From: Gyrodactylus bullatarudis
Lineage: Eukaryota; Platyhelminthes; Monogenea; Gyrodactylidea; Gyrodactylidae
NCBI GenBank assembly: GCA_012064415.1
Contig: SSNU01000166.1
Span: 26,470-90,469 of the forward strand
Length of the DNA: 64,000 nt
Reading direction: 5' to 3'
The notes beneath the pieces are model-generated. The model did not search any database. It saw nothing but the letters and a program-made list of their open reading frames with translations, and had not been told where the DNA came from. Both the position numbers and the translations under genes were made by a program. Every line of letters starts with the position of its first letter. The first letter of the stretch is position 1. This document shows positions 1 through 10,681 of this stretch, piece after piece.

Positions 1-265
1 AAATAAACATGGTATTGACTATAGTCGAAAAGAATTTTATGGAAAAAAAATTTTTTTCCATCAAGAAAAACAGAAATTTAACTATAGTCAAAAAATAATA
101 ACAATTCAAAAATTATAGTCATAAAGATGAAGATTAGAGAAAGTATAGTCAGAAAGCTAAATATGGTATTGACTAAAGTCAAAAGTAATATGACTATAGT
201 TGAAAAGGTAAAAATATAAATTACTATAGTCAAAAAGGAAAACAACCATCGTCAAAAAAGTAAAT
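1..265. repeat. Iterated ACTATAGTC-type short repeat
   Basis: The first 265 bases hold about eight degenerate copies of a unit around ACTATAGTCAAAAAG, spaced 20-60 bases apart in an A-rich background, with the inverted form TGACTATAG mixed in. There is no open frame. The spacing and the palindromic core resemble the subterminal repeats of the TIR elements at 38, 42 and 46 kb, so this may be the edge of a DNA transposon cut by the window start. That reading is inference. Confidence 0.5.
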
Positions 266-2392
266 TACTCAAAAATAAAATGTTTCAATAGAAATATTTT
301 TACTGTAATGTAGCTCCCTTTTTTCTGATGTACAGATCCTCAATTTAGAATCCAGATCAGTCGATTCTTCTATGGTGATTTGTAAAATCCAGGCTTCAAA
401 GAAAATAATTTTTAACAACTGAATTAACTTTTATTCAAGTAATCATATCCGTAGAAATCAAATATTGAATGAGTTTTTTCATAAATCGATGTCTTTGTAA
501 AGATTAAATGCAAGTTTTCATCTCAATTTCTTTGGACTGTTGGTCAGAAAAAACTGGAAATCATGAAAATTCTCCATCGAAATGAATGGTTTGATTTTTA
601 TTCAAATGATTTTTTTGATAATTTATTCTATTAGAATAAGAAAATATTCATCGTCTATCCTTTAATATGATCTCCACCAGGAAAATGCTAATATTTCTTC
701 TTCCAGAAACCTATTAATTTCCATTGAAATTCCATATTGATTTTTGATGGAATCGAAAAATTCGAATTTGATCATAATTCTAAAAACCAATTAAAATAGA
801 AATTTCAGAAATTTTCCAGAATAATTTAACCCTTCATGTGGGACACAATTCGAGCGATAATTTGAACTGGAAGATACTTGAAATACTTTTTTCCACCTCT
901 CATTAGAAAGGTAGTTTATTTAACTCCAACTAGCTTTAATCAGTTCGAACTCTTGTTGAAAAAATTGAGATTTTTGTAGATTCCCGACTGTATATTGATT
1001 TCTTGAAATTGGTTTCACATTTCTATGTCAAATTCCCTACAAGAGAAGCAAATTTAATATGTTGGATTGAAATCTTTAATAAATATATCTGAACACTTTT
1101 TCTGATGAAGACAAATTGAAAAATTCCAAGGCAGAAAATTTGAGATTCTAAATTAAATAAAAGAAATTCAATATTTCCTGCATGTTCAAGAATTTCTTCT
1201 GGAGCTAGTCATTGCGTTTTTAGAATAAGCGTGCATGTTTCCATCAAAAGAAATATGATCCCATGGTTCATCAAAACTAGTTAATATATTGATAACTCAA
1301 TCTTAATCGAGTTAGTTTTCACCAAAAATTTCCTACTTCCTGTATATTTTCAGGGTTGAATTTGACAAGCAAGAAATCATTCCTTATCATTAAAATTGAA
1401 AAGTTGCTTATCTTAAAACGAATCTGTCACTGAAAACCAAAAGATTGATATTCAATTTGACATGAAGAATACCTCATCTTGTAAGTAATAAATATTATCA
1501 CTAACTAGATAGGGATCCATTTCAAAATCTTTAAGTTTCATATAGATTATTTATTGTAAAGATTGGGGTGATTAAATCTGATTCAGCATATTTTATTTAT
1601 TTGAGTTGAAAATTAGGCGCTAACTCGAGATTTGAAGTATGCAATAATTTCCTTAAAAATTCATTTCTTCAAAATAATTTTTTCTTCTTATCGTGAATGT
1701 GGTCTAGATTCCAAATAATCTTGATAAAAAAAATTATAAATTCCCATTTTCCTAATAATCAATCCTTCAGATCAACATTAGGCCCATTTTAATGATATGA
1801 AGAAAGAGAAATTCGAACAAGTCAATTTAAAGGATAATATGGCATAAGAAAACCAATTATCACCATAAAAATTTTGATAAATCCTCATTTTTCAGGTTTC
1901 TTGAATCTCCGAAATTTCATTGATTTTGGAGAAGGGAAAATGATCAAAAAATAAAAATTCAATTTTAAAACGATGACGGAGGATGCTCAAAATCCGATTC
2001 AGCATACTTGATTTCTATGTTTAATCTTGATCCTTAAATAATCAACTTTTGATCACTCTCTTGAGAATTTTGTAACAATCATAAATTCCCATTTTCATAT
2101 TAACTCGTTGTATTATAATAACTATCATATTCGGAATATTATATATAGAATTCTGTATGATGAATGTGCGAAGTATCAAGTAATTTTTGTGCTCCAAATT
2201 TTTAAGTGGCCAAATTTAGAGTCTATAATTATAATTATTAGAGATACTTCATAGGAGTGGTTTATTTTACTTGAATCAAAAAAATTCTCATAAAAATAGA
2301 AAATTTATTTGGATTGATTAAAATACACTTCTGCGCATTTCTGTCTGAGTTGTGAGAATATTATGCTGGAATCGTATTCTTAAACTAAAAAA
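266..2392. other. Gene-free stretch with FB-1 foldback fragments
   Basis: No coding signal was found. From about 1640 to 1775 and 1785 to 2115 the sequence matches the interior and right end of the FB-1 family (compare 10930-11375). Both end in the family's TAAATTCCCAT terminus, and the second shares the CAACTTTTGATCA interior. A TTAACCCTTCATGTGGGACA string at about 828 resembles a piggyBac-type end, but no partner end was found. The remainder is AT-rich and featureless. Confidence 0.5.
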
Positions 2393-3032
2393 ATGGAATC
2401 ATTCGAGGGAAAAGTTGAACTCAGAGTGAGGAATATACTTTTTCGTACTATGCCAATTGTAATTAGAGGTCCATTGCTGCTAGTGGAGAGATGCAATAAA
2501 AGGGATTTAGAAATCAACGTTTTCAAAGCTCAAGTAGAAACAGTAAACCCGAATATTTTAAACATAAAAAATGCCTACTCGGGTGATAAGGAAACACGAA
2601 TTCAGGTGAAGTCAAACAAACAATGTTTGGGAGACATAGCCAAGTATCTTGAATCTGAAAAGAGTACCTAAATCAATGAAATACTTATATTTTTATCAAG
2701 AAATTGCCTACGGTTTTTTGAAAATAAAATATAGAGGCATAAAAGACAAAATTAACTTTGGAGAGGCCAGAGGTGGAAAATTTTATTTTTATTACATCGA
2801 TACTACTCATTCACTAAGGAACCATTATGAATTCGAATATGCAAGAGATGGATTTGTGATTGAGAACAATAGAATTCAATTTACGGGTTCGTCTAAGGAA
2901 ACATTAGAGTTAATCGGAGAAGAAAAGGTCATTGCAAATTACAAACAGATTTTGCGCAAGTTATACTTGTCGATTAATTTATCTAATTTCTTTCTATCAA
3001 AGACTGAGACTGAATTTTCACCTTTTCTATAA
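2393..3032 (+). CDS. Unrecognised ~200-aa protein, candidate 37-nt intron
   Basis: The ATG at 2393 lies in a good context (AAAAAAATGG). Frame 1 runs to a stop at 2669-2671 and frame 3 continues to 3032. Removing 2664-2700, which starts GTACCT and ends TATCAAG, joins the two frames exactly (271 + 332 nt = 201 codons including the stop), with a Lys codon at the junction. A plain one-base frameshift is the alternative. The protein is basic and mixed alpha/beta in appearance, with an aromatic stretch (KFYFYYID) in its second half. It has no signal peptide or membrane segment that I can see. I do not recognise the family. Third positions and the absence of stops favour a real gene, but no AATAAA follows closely and the locus sits among repeats, so a decayed gene is possible. 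Confidence 0.5.
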
Positions 3033-3793
3033 ACTGATTGTAATTTCCCCATCCAAAAAATTTTGAAATTTAGTAAAGGTTCATCATTTTTATTAATAAG
3101 AAAAAAAATTTTAAGTTGGCGTCAAATTTTTATTTCTTCGTAGTTTGCGTAAAGTTGACTTCAGAGTGATAAATCAATCATTCTAAAGTGAACAAAAATT
3201 TTCCTGATTTGATCTGCTAACAAAAAAATCTGATAAAATAATTTGTTAAAACATATGATTCAGATTAGTTCATATGAGCAGAAAAAATCCTATTTAATTC
3301 TTTATAATACTAATGATTGAAACAGAATTAGCAAGAATTAAAAATACATATGTCGCATACAAGTAGACGATCGGACGTATAAGACCTAAATTTAAATCTG
3401 AAATAACTTCTATGGAACTAATCATATACACTTGTACAGAACAGAATAAATTCATGAAGTTGAACTATTGATGATTAATAATAATCATTGATTATAAAAT
3501 ATGAGTATCTGGGAAGATAAGTAAATAAGCTAAAATATTAATATCTTTGGATCAAAATAATTATTATTAATTTTATAAAATTCATTAAAAAAAGGTACCA
3601 GCTAGTAGGGATATAGGGATTTTTCAAGTTTTAACTCAAGCCAAAATTACCACCAAGCAAACTATGAACCAGAAACTTTTCTTACATTTGAATAAAAATC
3701 GAGATAATTTCGCTGATATATCTTATCTTGAAAATCACTGAATATTTGAATTTTTCAAGCATCCTGATTGGTCAAGAAGTGATAACTTATAAT

Positions 3794-4017
3794 TTAACCC
3801 TTTTGGTGCCGATGGACATACATGTCCATTTTGCAATTTTTTTGAACCTTCATAACTCTACCAGTTTGATAGGTTTCTGGATCAATTAAAGTTTAAATTA
3901 AAGCCCACAATGTGAATTTGCTTTAGTAATATTTTTGGCCAAATAACTTGGTATCTTCATAGCTAAATTTTTGTTTTTATAAAAATTGTGAAATAATCTC
4001 AGCACCGAAAGGGTTAA
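3794..4017. mobile_element. piggyBac-type MITE with TTAA target duplication
   Basis: The element is bounded by TTAA at 3794-3797 and TTAA at 4014-4017. The left end reads CCCTTTTGGTGCCGATGG; the right end, read inward on the other strand, starts CCCTTTCGGTGCTGAG. So 11 of the first 12 terminal bases match, next to a TTAA on each side. TTAA duplication is diagnostic of the piggyBac superfamily. There is no coding capacity in 224 bp, and a short palindrome GGACATACATGTCC lies just inside the left end. Being non-autonomous, it would need a transposase from elsewhere. Confidence 0.75.
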
Positions 4018-4321
4018 GCCAATCAGCTGGTCCAGCTAGTAATTTGATGATACAATTCAACATTCATTAGATAGATATTTTCATTATAACTGATTATAAA
4101 TTAATAATAACACAGCATGTCACTTTTTTTCAATCTGGGGATATCAAATGATCCTGATCCGAAATTATAATTCATAAAACGTTTATTATAATTCTATGAA
4201 CCTTTTTAACTCTGATTTTAAAGTTCTTGAAATGTAAAAATTATAAAATTTTTATCTTTATATCAACATTGCTTTAATTTACTTGAACAACTTTCAAGGT
4301 TCGGTCTTGGGCGATTAAATC

Positions 4322-4748
4322 TTGTTAATTTGAAGATGGGAGTTTATGATTTTTACAAAATTCCCATTATTTTCATCAAAAAATTGAATTTTTCACAAGG
4401 CCCATTTTTACAATATGAAGAAAAGAAATTTAGAAAAAAAACTATTTTTAACGAATTTACGGCAAATTTGAAATCTTGTAGTAGATACAAATTCCTATTT
4501 TTTAAGACAAAGAAATCAAATATATTACTTGAAAGTCGATGAAATTTTGTTGATTCAAGATCCCTGAAAAATGACGAATTTATCGAAATTTTTATGATGA
4601 TTATCGGTTTTCTTGTCTTTCCTCCATATCGTGAAAGTGGGCTCCATGATCTGGATTCGAAAAATCTTCAAATTCGATTATTTGATGAAAATAATGGTAA
4701 TTTTGTAAAAATCAATAATTCCCATCTTCATATTAACTACAGCTTTAC
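4322..4748. mobile_element. FB-1 foldback element, ~430 bp
   Basis: Both ends carry the FB-1 terminus (TTAATTTGAAGATGGGA on the left; its inverse ending CCCATCTTCATATTAAC on the right). The next ~40 bases, matching TATGATTTTTACAAAAT, are also inverted. The interior includes the family's ACGGCAAATTTGAAATCTTG block. It has no transposase. FB-1 is a local name for the family that recurs at 9991-11375, 12478-12954 and many shorter fragments. Confidence 0.6.
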
Positions 4749-5365
4749 TTGCACTAATACTCCCAGTTTGATCAGTTTCATGTTTGAAGAATCGTTGTAG
4801 GGATAATTTCTGAGAAAACTGAATAGATTAAATATTTATCTTCTGTAAAATGTCTTTATTTGTTCTAAAGGGATATAGATTCACTAATAATAGGATGAAT
4901 TTTGATATTTTCTAATTTGAATGGTCTCGGGAGGAAGAAGTGTTAAAGTCTAAAAATTAGTGAGTCTAAAAATTAGTGAATCTAAAAATAACGAGATTTT
5001 TCAATTATTTTCACAACATCTGATGATCTCTTGTTCTTGTCACTAAATCGATTTTTCTCTCAATTTTCCATATCTAAAAATTTACTGGTCGTAAATTGGA
5101 TTCCTTATTTTTATATTTTTCCTTAATTCCGTTGAAAAGTTATTACTGTTTCTTGGCTTCGATGTAATTTTGATCCGATGATAAATTTCTATTTTTCATG
5201 AACTGTTAATCTCTAATGGGAGTAGATTTCAGGAATTCAATTTTAATAATTACAAAATGCATAGAATATTTTGTGTATTTAGATTGTTCGAACATACTTT
5301 TATTTCATAAATGATTAAATAATTATAATTTTGAACCAAGTAGTTGTTCAGGGAGCTGTTCGGCA

Positions 5366-5760
5366 TAGATTGACTATAACGCTGTTCGCTTGCTACCTGA
5401 CTATGTTGTCTTCTGACTTGTATTGGTCTATCTGTAGAAAAAGAAAGAGGAAAGAAATGTGTAGTATTTCAGAATTGGTTAGAATTGATTGATTTAAGTT
5501 GAGAAGAAATCTGATTGGTTCAATGTTTTGATTGGACACACAAGATTTTAAGTATCTCAAGTTTTTTTCAAAAATGTCACGCCAGAAGAAGAATACGACA
5601 TGTATTCGAAATATTGTGTGAGTCCAAACTATTTTTATCAGGGTAATCTAAATGTTTTTTATTCTAATTTTAATTTTAATTTTCCTTCAAGTGATGAATT
5701 ATATTATCAGAGTTATTACTCTAATAATTCAAGCAAGCGAACAACGTTATAGTCGATTAA
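5366..5760. repeat. Inverted-repeat element with 29-bp ends
   Basis: A segment at 5366-5394 containing GACTATAACGCTGTTCGC is repeated in inverse orientation at 5732-5760 with about three mismatches. Some 337 bases of unrelated AT-rich sequence lie between them. It resembles the head-to-head palindromic insertions at 10131 and 47404 in layout, but I found no CTGANGA...GAAA ribozyme core in it. The origin is unknown. Confidence 0.5.
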
Positions 5761-5885
5761 ATAATTTATACATAAATATAGCAGGACCTTTGGTGGGATC
5801 TATCTTTAATGTCTCACGATTTCGAAATAAGTGGGTGGTCGAATGAATTTTTAAGTATCACAAATCCTTTTCGTGAAATAAATAA

Positions 5886-7955
5886 GATATTGAAATAATA
5901 ATCACAGGGGACTTTAATCGACCAAATTATTCTCCGTATCTGCCTCCCCCTTCTCTGCTAATCTCATACTTAAGTGAACTCGGCCTAAACCAAATCACAA
6001 AAATTCCATCCAGACCACGTTCAAAAAGTTTTCTTGACCTTTGTTTCACCAACATCTCAAGCCTGAACCTAACATCATCCATATGCCCTCCCTCGTCAGA
6101 TCACGCAGCACTGATCTTCTCTAATATGGATCACTCTCAATATTACAACTCATCCAGCTTTCACAAAGTCACAGATTTCAACTTACTCTCATCACTTATA
6201 AATCAGAACATCAGCTATATCTTCTCCAACAACTTTAACACAGAAAAATTCTACGAACTAATACTTGCAGCTGGAAAAATATCAATTAATTCAACCTTAA
6301 GTAATCAATTTCCCTCACAAACAATATTTGAACAATCAATTATTGGGGATCTAAAAACTCACCCCAAGAAGGCTTGGAGGAAAATAGCCTTCTTAACTAA
6401 CAAGGAAAAACATCACTCTATCCAAACAAATATAACTGCAACAGCCCTCAATGACTTCTTCATCAATGTCTTCTCACAGAGAACCTCACCTCCACTCATC
6501 CCCACAAATGAAGACACAAGCTTTCCGACAATCACTACTGACCTAATCTTCAATATCCTCCTTGAATCAAAATCTAAAAAAAGGAAAGATGTCCATCATA
6601 ACTCAATCGAATTACTTTTATCACTACCGATATCTTTTTTCAACAGATTTGTTCAATTCCTCAACGAACTTATCTTCCTCAACCATATTCCCTTGGAATG
6701 GACAACCATAAAAATCACTCCAATCCCGAAAATCAAGAAACCAACGATTCCATCTGATTATCGACCCATTTCCAACCTACCAATCTTCCTCTCAGTGATA
6801 GATAGTGTCATTTCTCATTTCCTCAAAGAACAAGTTAACATCCCGAATATTGATCCATCACAACACGGATTCTGTGAAAACAAGAGCACTTCTTCTAATC
6901 TCCTATCTTTTCTTGACACAGCCCATGACCTCATCTATCAAGGAAAAACTGCGGCAGTACTGTATCTGGACATCTCAAAAGCCTTTGATAAACTCCCTTT
7001 CTCTACGATCCATGCTGCTCTCATTAAAGCCAACGTTAATCCATTTATCATAAATTGGACCATCAACTTTCTCACATCAAGATCTCAATTTGTAAAATTT
7101 AACGATGAATGCTCAACTCCTCACCCTATAACATCAGGTGTTCCTCAAGGAGGTATTTTTGCCCCTTTACTCTTCAATCTAGTATTCTCAGAAATTCAAC
7201 CTAGCAGCTCTCAAATTATTTATTTCAAATATGCTGACGATATCAAAGCCATTATCCCATATAACAATGACCCAACTCCTATACTCAATGAACTTCACTA
7301 CATCAAAACAAAACTTGACTCAATTGGCCTCGAACTCAACATGTCCAAAACGAAACTCATGCTCTTAGGACCTCATTCACCTCCCCCACCATCCCTTATT
7401 GACATCACTACCCAAACAATAAACGATCTGGGCCTTACCTACAACTCCAAGCTTAACACTTCTCAACACATCTCAGATGTAATCAAAGGGCTTCACTACC
7501 GAACCTACCTCCTCAGGAAGTTTGTCAAACACCCAAATCTCAGACTACAACTCTATAAAACTTTTATCATTCCCATACATGAATATGGTGCAGCCATCTT
7601 TTCATCAATCAATGCTGCAAAAACCATAGCCCTTGAAAGAATCCAATATATCATGCTCTGCAGCTGCTTAGGCCCTCAAAGCTACAGATCAGCACTTCAA
7701 ATTGCCAACCTTACCCCTCTTTGGCTCCGAAGGACCGCAGCCATCATAAAACTGCATCTCCAACACTCATGCCAATCTAGATCTCCCCATCAAACTCGTA
7801 ATAACTCTCGTTACTCTATCCTGACAAGGACTACCACCACAGTCAGATTAAAGCATCGGCTCAACTTCAACACTTTCAGGTATCAATCCACGAAACAGAT
7901 TACCAATTTCCTTTTTGAAAAAATCCCAGATGAACACAATCTTTTTAAAAACTAA
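5886..7955 (+). CDS. Non-LTR retrotransposon ORF2 fragment: endonuclease C-terminus + reverse transcriptase
   Basis: The frame is open from 5886 (after a TAA) to the stop at 7953-7955, about 689 codons. It starts inside the protein, so no start codon is assigned; the ATG at 6126 is internal. Near the N-terminus are apurinic-like endonuclease motifs: GDFN, then LDLCFTN and SDHAAL. The reverse transcriptase follows, with YRPISNLP, the catalytic DISKAFD segment, SGVPQGG and KYADD (the YADD active-site box). The C-terminal part ends without an RNase H domain or a recognisable zinc knuckle. This order matches Jockey/CR1-like LINEs. The intact frame and C-rich third positions, unlike the host genes, suggest a fairly recent 5'-truncated insertion. 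It copies LINE RNA by target-primed reverse transcription when full length; this copy lacks most of the endonuclease. Confidence 0.92.
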   Translation, partial: DIEIIITGDFNRPNYSPYLPPPSLLISYLSELGLNQITKIPSRPRSKSFLDLCFTNISSLNLTSSICPPSSDHAALIFSNMDHSQYYNSSSFHKVTDFNLLSSLINQNISYIFSNNFNTEKFYELILAAGKISINSTLSNQFPSQTIFEQSIIGDLKTHPKKAWRKIAFLTNKEKHHSIQTNITATALNDFFINVFSQRTSPPLIPTNEDTSFPTITTDLIFNILLESKSKKRKDVHHNSIELLLSLPISFFNRFVQFLNELIFLNHIPLEWTTIKITPIPKIKKPTIPSDYRPISNLPIFLSVIDSVISHFLKEQVNIPNIDPSQHGFCENKSTSSNLLSFLDTAHDLIYQGKTAAVLYLDISKAFDKLPFSTIHAALIKANVNPFIINWTINFLTSRSQFVKFNDECSTPHPITSGVPQGGIFAPLLFNLVFSEIQPSSSQIIYFKYADDIKAIIPYNNDPTPILNELHYIKTKLDSIGLELNMSKTKLMLLGPHSPPPPSLIDITTQTINDLGLTYNSKLNTSQHISDVIKGLHYRTYLLRKFVKHPNLRLQLYKTFIIPIHEYGAAIFSSINAAKTIALERIQYIMLCSCLGPQSYRSALQIANLTPLWLRRTAAIIKLHLQHSCQSRSPHQTRNNSRYSILTRTTTTVRLKHRLNFNTFRYQSTKQITNFLFEKIPDEHNLFKN

Positions 7956-8036
7956 TATTTATGATTTCAAGATTCATTATGTATATATTTATTTTCACTT
8001 CGATTAAAATCAAATAAAGAAAACTTTCTATTTCAA
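5886..8036 (+). mobile_element. 5'-truncated LINE (Jockey/CR1-like)
   Basis: The element spans the ORF2 fragment and a short 3' UTR that ends near 8036 in CTATTTCAAAAGA, after an AATAAAG signal. The 5' boundary is only approximate because truncation removed the element's start. The 3' tail TTTCTATTTCAAAA is shared with the SINE at 56773-56939. I could not define the target-site duplication. Confidence 0.8.
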
Positions 8037-9990
8037 AAGAAATTCAATTCTCAAACTCAGGTTATTCCTTCGATCATATTCAGTCAATTTTATTTTCTTG
8101 TTCATCAATGGCTTCATATGACCACTCACACAAATTTGGCAAGAAAATGAAAAATTAATCTTTTATTCATTTCAGCTTATGATGAGATTGATATTTGATC
8201 AATTATTAAAAATAAATGTAATCGGTTGTGAGAATTCTTTCAAAATTTCCTGAAACTTGAATCTTTTTATAACAGATAAGATTAATTTTTTGAATAATTT
8301 TCCAATCCCCATTTCTTCCAGAGTAAAATTCAATTACCTACCAATATTTTTGCATTAAACTTAGGCCAGTTGAAGTTCAATTCACACTCGATGATGCTTG
8401 TTTTATAGACTTAGAAGATAATCAAGTTCCATGCCTTCAATAACCACAACAGATTCGATTAAAAACGAGGCTAGATCAAAAATTTATTAAATTGTGTAAG
8501 GGCTAGATAGACAACTACATCAAAAAATCCTTGCAGACGGCTCTTATCCACACAATAAATATATAAAAAAGAATTTTTTTCAATTAAAAAAACGTTTTGA
8601 TTCAAAATTGAATTATTTATAGGGTTAAATGATATATGAATAACCTCACAACTTGTGAAAAATAATTTTAAATAACTTATACTGGTTGATATGAAGGTTT
8701 TCGACGCCAAAAAAAAGTTAAATATTCTAATCTTTGATCATTTCACCTCGTGAAAATCGAAAGTTTCAGAAAATAAATCCAACTCTTGGTATTGAATCAA
8801 TAAGGTATATGGCAATTTTTCGAAAATCCACCAAAAATACCCCTTAGCAAGCTATGATTCATAGCATATGAACTAGAAACTATTCTCATATCTGAAAAAA
8901 AACGAAAAGAAAGCTTCCGATTTCGTTGATGTAGCTTTCTTGTGAAAAAAGACCTATCAAAACCAATCAGAGTTAAATCTTTTGGATGGTAGAAAAAATA
9001 AAATTTTCATTGACTTTTACAGCAAGATTTATCAATGAAATTGAAAACTATCTCCGTCGAATGTTTAGATCATATCACAACTCATCCTGTAAAATTGAGT
9101 TATCTTGGTTAAAATTGTGGCCGAAGAAATTTCCCCATATCCCTTTTATTTGGGTATTCTTTGAATCATTTGATGTTGAATTTTAAAATCTTTCTCTCGA
9201 AAGATTTTGAAGAGGACTAAAAGCAAAGAAATACTCTTGAGAAGCTTGTATTTCTCCAGTACATTTTGTAATTAGATAGCATTCATAAATATTGAATTTT
9301 TCGTATTTCCAGTAATTTTGATGATCTAAGTTCGAAATTACTAAGTCCTTGATATCAGACTATGTGATTAAATAGTTGACAAAATTTTCCAAAATTATTT
9401 AAATCGCCTATCGATATGATAAATTCAATCTTAATTGAAGATTCTTCAAGTATTTTAATATTATTTCGCTTAAAAATGAACAAGATTGTGGAAATTTTCA
9501 AATTAAAAACGTTTTTTAGTGCTGTATTTTCATAATTTCAACTTTACTTCACATTGTTTTTTACAGAAAAATTGCAAATATGATTTAACTCCTTTTAAAA
9601 TTGATTTTTTAATTGTTAATAATTTATTTTCATGAATATTACAATTAAGATCGGGCAAAAAACGTTTTTAATTTGAAGAATAAAAAGATATTTCGAAGAG
9701 CAATTTGGAGGGATAATATTAAATTAATTAAATCTATCATATAGATGGCCGATTTCAGTAATTTTGGAAAATGTATAGAACTAAGACTAACTCGTTCAAA
9801 AATCAAAAGTGTCCCGAAACCAGTGCAATTACCTTTACCATGAATTCCTTGGGAAAACTTGAACTCAGCTGAAAGAAATAATGAAATGAAAATTTTTTAA
9901 ACAACATTTAATTTTTATCAACTTTCTTTGAATTTGTATTGCGCCTGTTTGACGTAGAGCTGAGATCTTTGCGTATTCCAGGGGAGATTA
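8037..9990. other. Gene-free, AT-rich, minor repeats
   Basis: No coding region is supported. The block at 8828-8950 is a diverged copy of 3645-3735. The open frames at 8471-8710 (minus) and 8986-9186 (plus) have neither codon bias nor recognisable motifs. The rest shows nothing beyond AT-rich sequence. Confidence 0.45.
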
Positions 9991-10186
9991 ATAAAGCTAG
10001 TAAATATGAAGATGGGAATTTATGGTTTTTACAAAATTCTCAATTTTTTCATAAAGAAATCGAATTTGATCAAGATTTTATGGAATTTAGATCATGAGGC
10101 CCTCTTTCACGACATGAAGAAAAATTTTTTATCATTTTGCTGACTAATGTCTTGCATTATGTAGGTAGAAAACGAAAATAGATTCT

Positions 10187-10230
10187 GGGTGAATATGAAC
10201 TCTTTATTTTCGTCGGTTCTCATCAGACCC
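10187..10230 (-). ncRNA. Hammerhead-like motif, inverse arm copy
   Basis: This is the exact minus-strand counterpart of the motif at 10638-10681, in the left arm of the same palindrome: core CTGATGA at 10220-10226, GAAA at 10208-10211, helix I strands at 10227-10230 and 10187-10190. Confidence 0.5.
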
Positions 10231-10637
10231 TACACCGACATGTTTATTTATACAGAATATTATTATTCAATGATATGTGTAAAGTTCGTTTGGGCCAATC
10301 AGAGCATTTATTTGTAACTGGATGGAGGGTGGAGGGGCTAGTTGGGTAGACTGTCGGTGTTTCACCTTTCTATCTCTTTTTGAAATATCTCTTTCGAGTT
10401 CTCTGGGTGAACTCGAAGCACAAAAATCAAAATGGAAGAGTCGAAAAAAACTATCTCCAAGGGGTCCAGAGGAATAGAAACATATTTCAAAAAGATAGAA
10501 AGGTGAAACACCGACAGTCTACCCAACTAGCCCCTCCACCCTCCATCCAGTTACAAATAAATGCTCTGATTGGCCCAAACGAACTTTACACATATCATTG
10601 AATAATAATATTCTGTATAAATAAACATGTCGGTGTA

Positions 10638-10681
10638 GGGTCTGATGAGAACCGACGAAAATAAAGAGTTCATATTCACCC
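10638..10681 (+). ncRNA. Type I hammerhead-ribozyme-like motif
   Basis: In order: helix I 5' strand GGGT (10638-10641), core CTGATGA (10642-10648), GAACCGAC (10649-10656), core GAAA (10657-10660), helix III region ATAAAGAGTTCATA with short AU pairing, cleavage triplet TTC (10675-10677), helix I 3' strand ACCC (10678-10681). All invariant core positions of the hammerhead consensus are present. Helix II is weak, with one clear G-C pair over six bases. That is the main reason for doubt. Confidence 0.55.

Larger units (their letters stand above)
3033..5365. other. Gene-free stretch with MITE and foldback copies
   Basis: No host gene was seen. A repeat at 3645-3735 recurs at 8828-8950: both carry CTATGAACCAGAAACT-like text followed by a CGCTGATAT/CGTTGATGT motif. 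The piggyBac-type MITE (3794-4017) and an FB-1 foldback (4322-4748) are listed separately. The small open frames at 4330-4542 and 4594-4800 fall inside the foldback and are not genes. Confidence 0.5.

Noticed and set aside
1098..1130. CTGATGA followed by GAAA, a possible hammerhead
   Set aside because: No helix I complement and no NUH triplet in the right place. Similar CTGATGA strings near 5035, 17678 (minus), 31398 and 45463 fail for the same reasons or lie in coding sequence.
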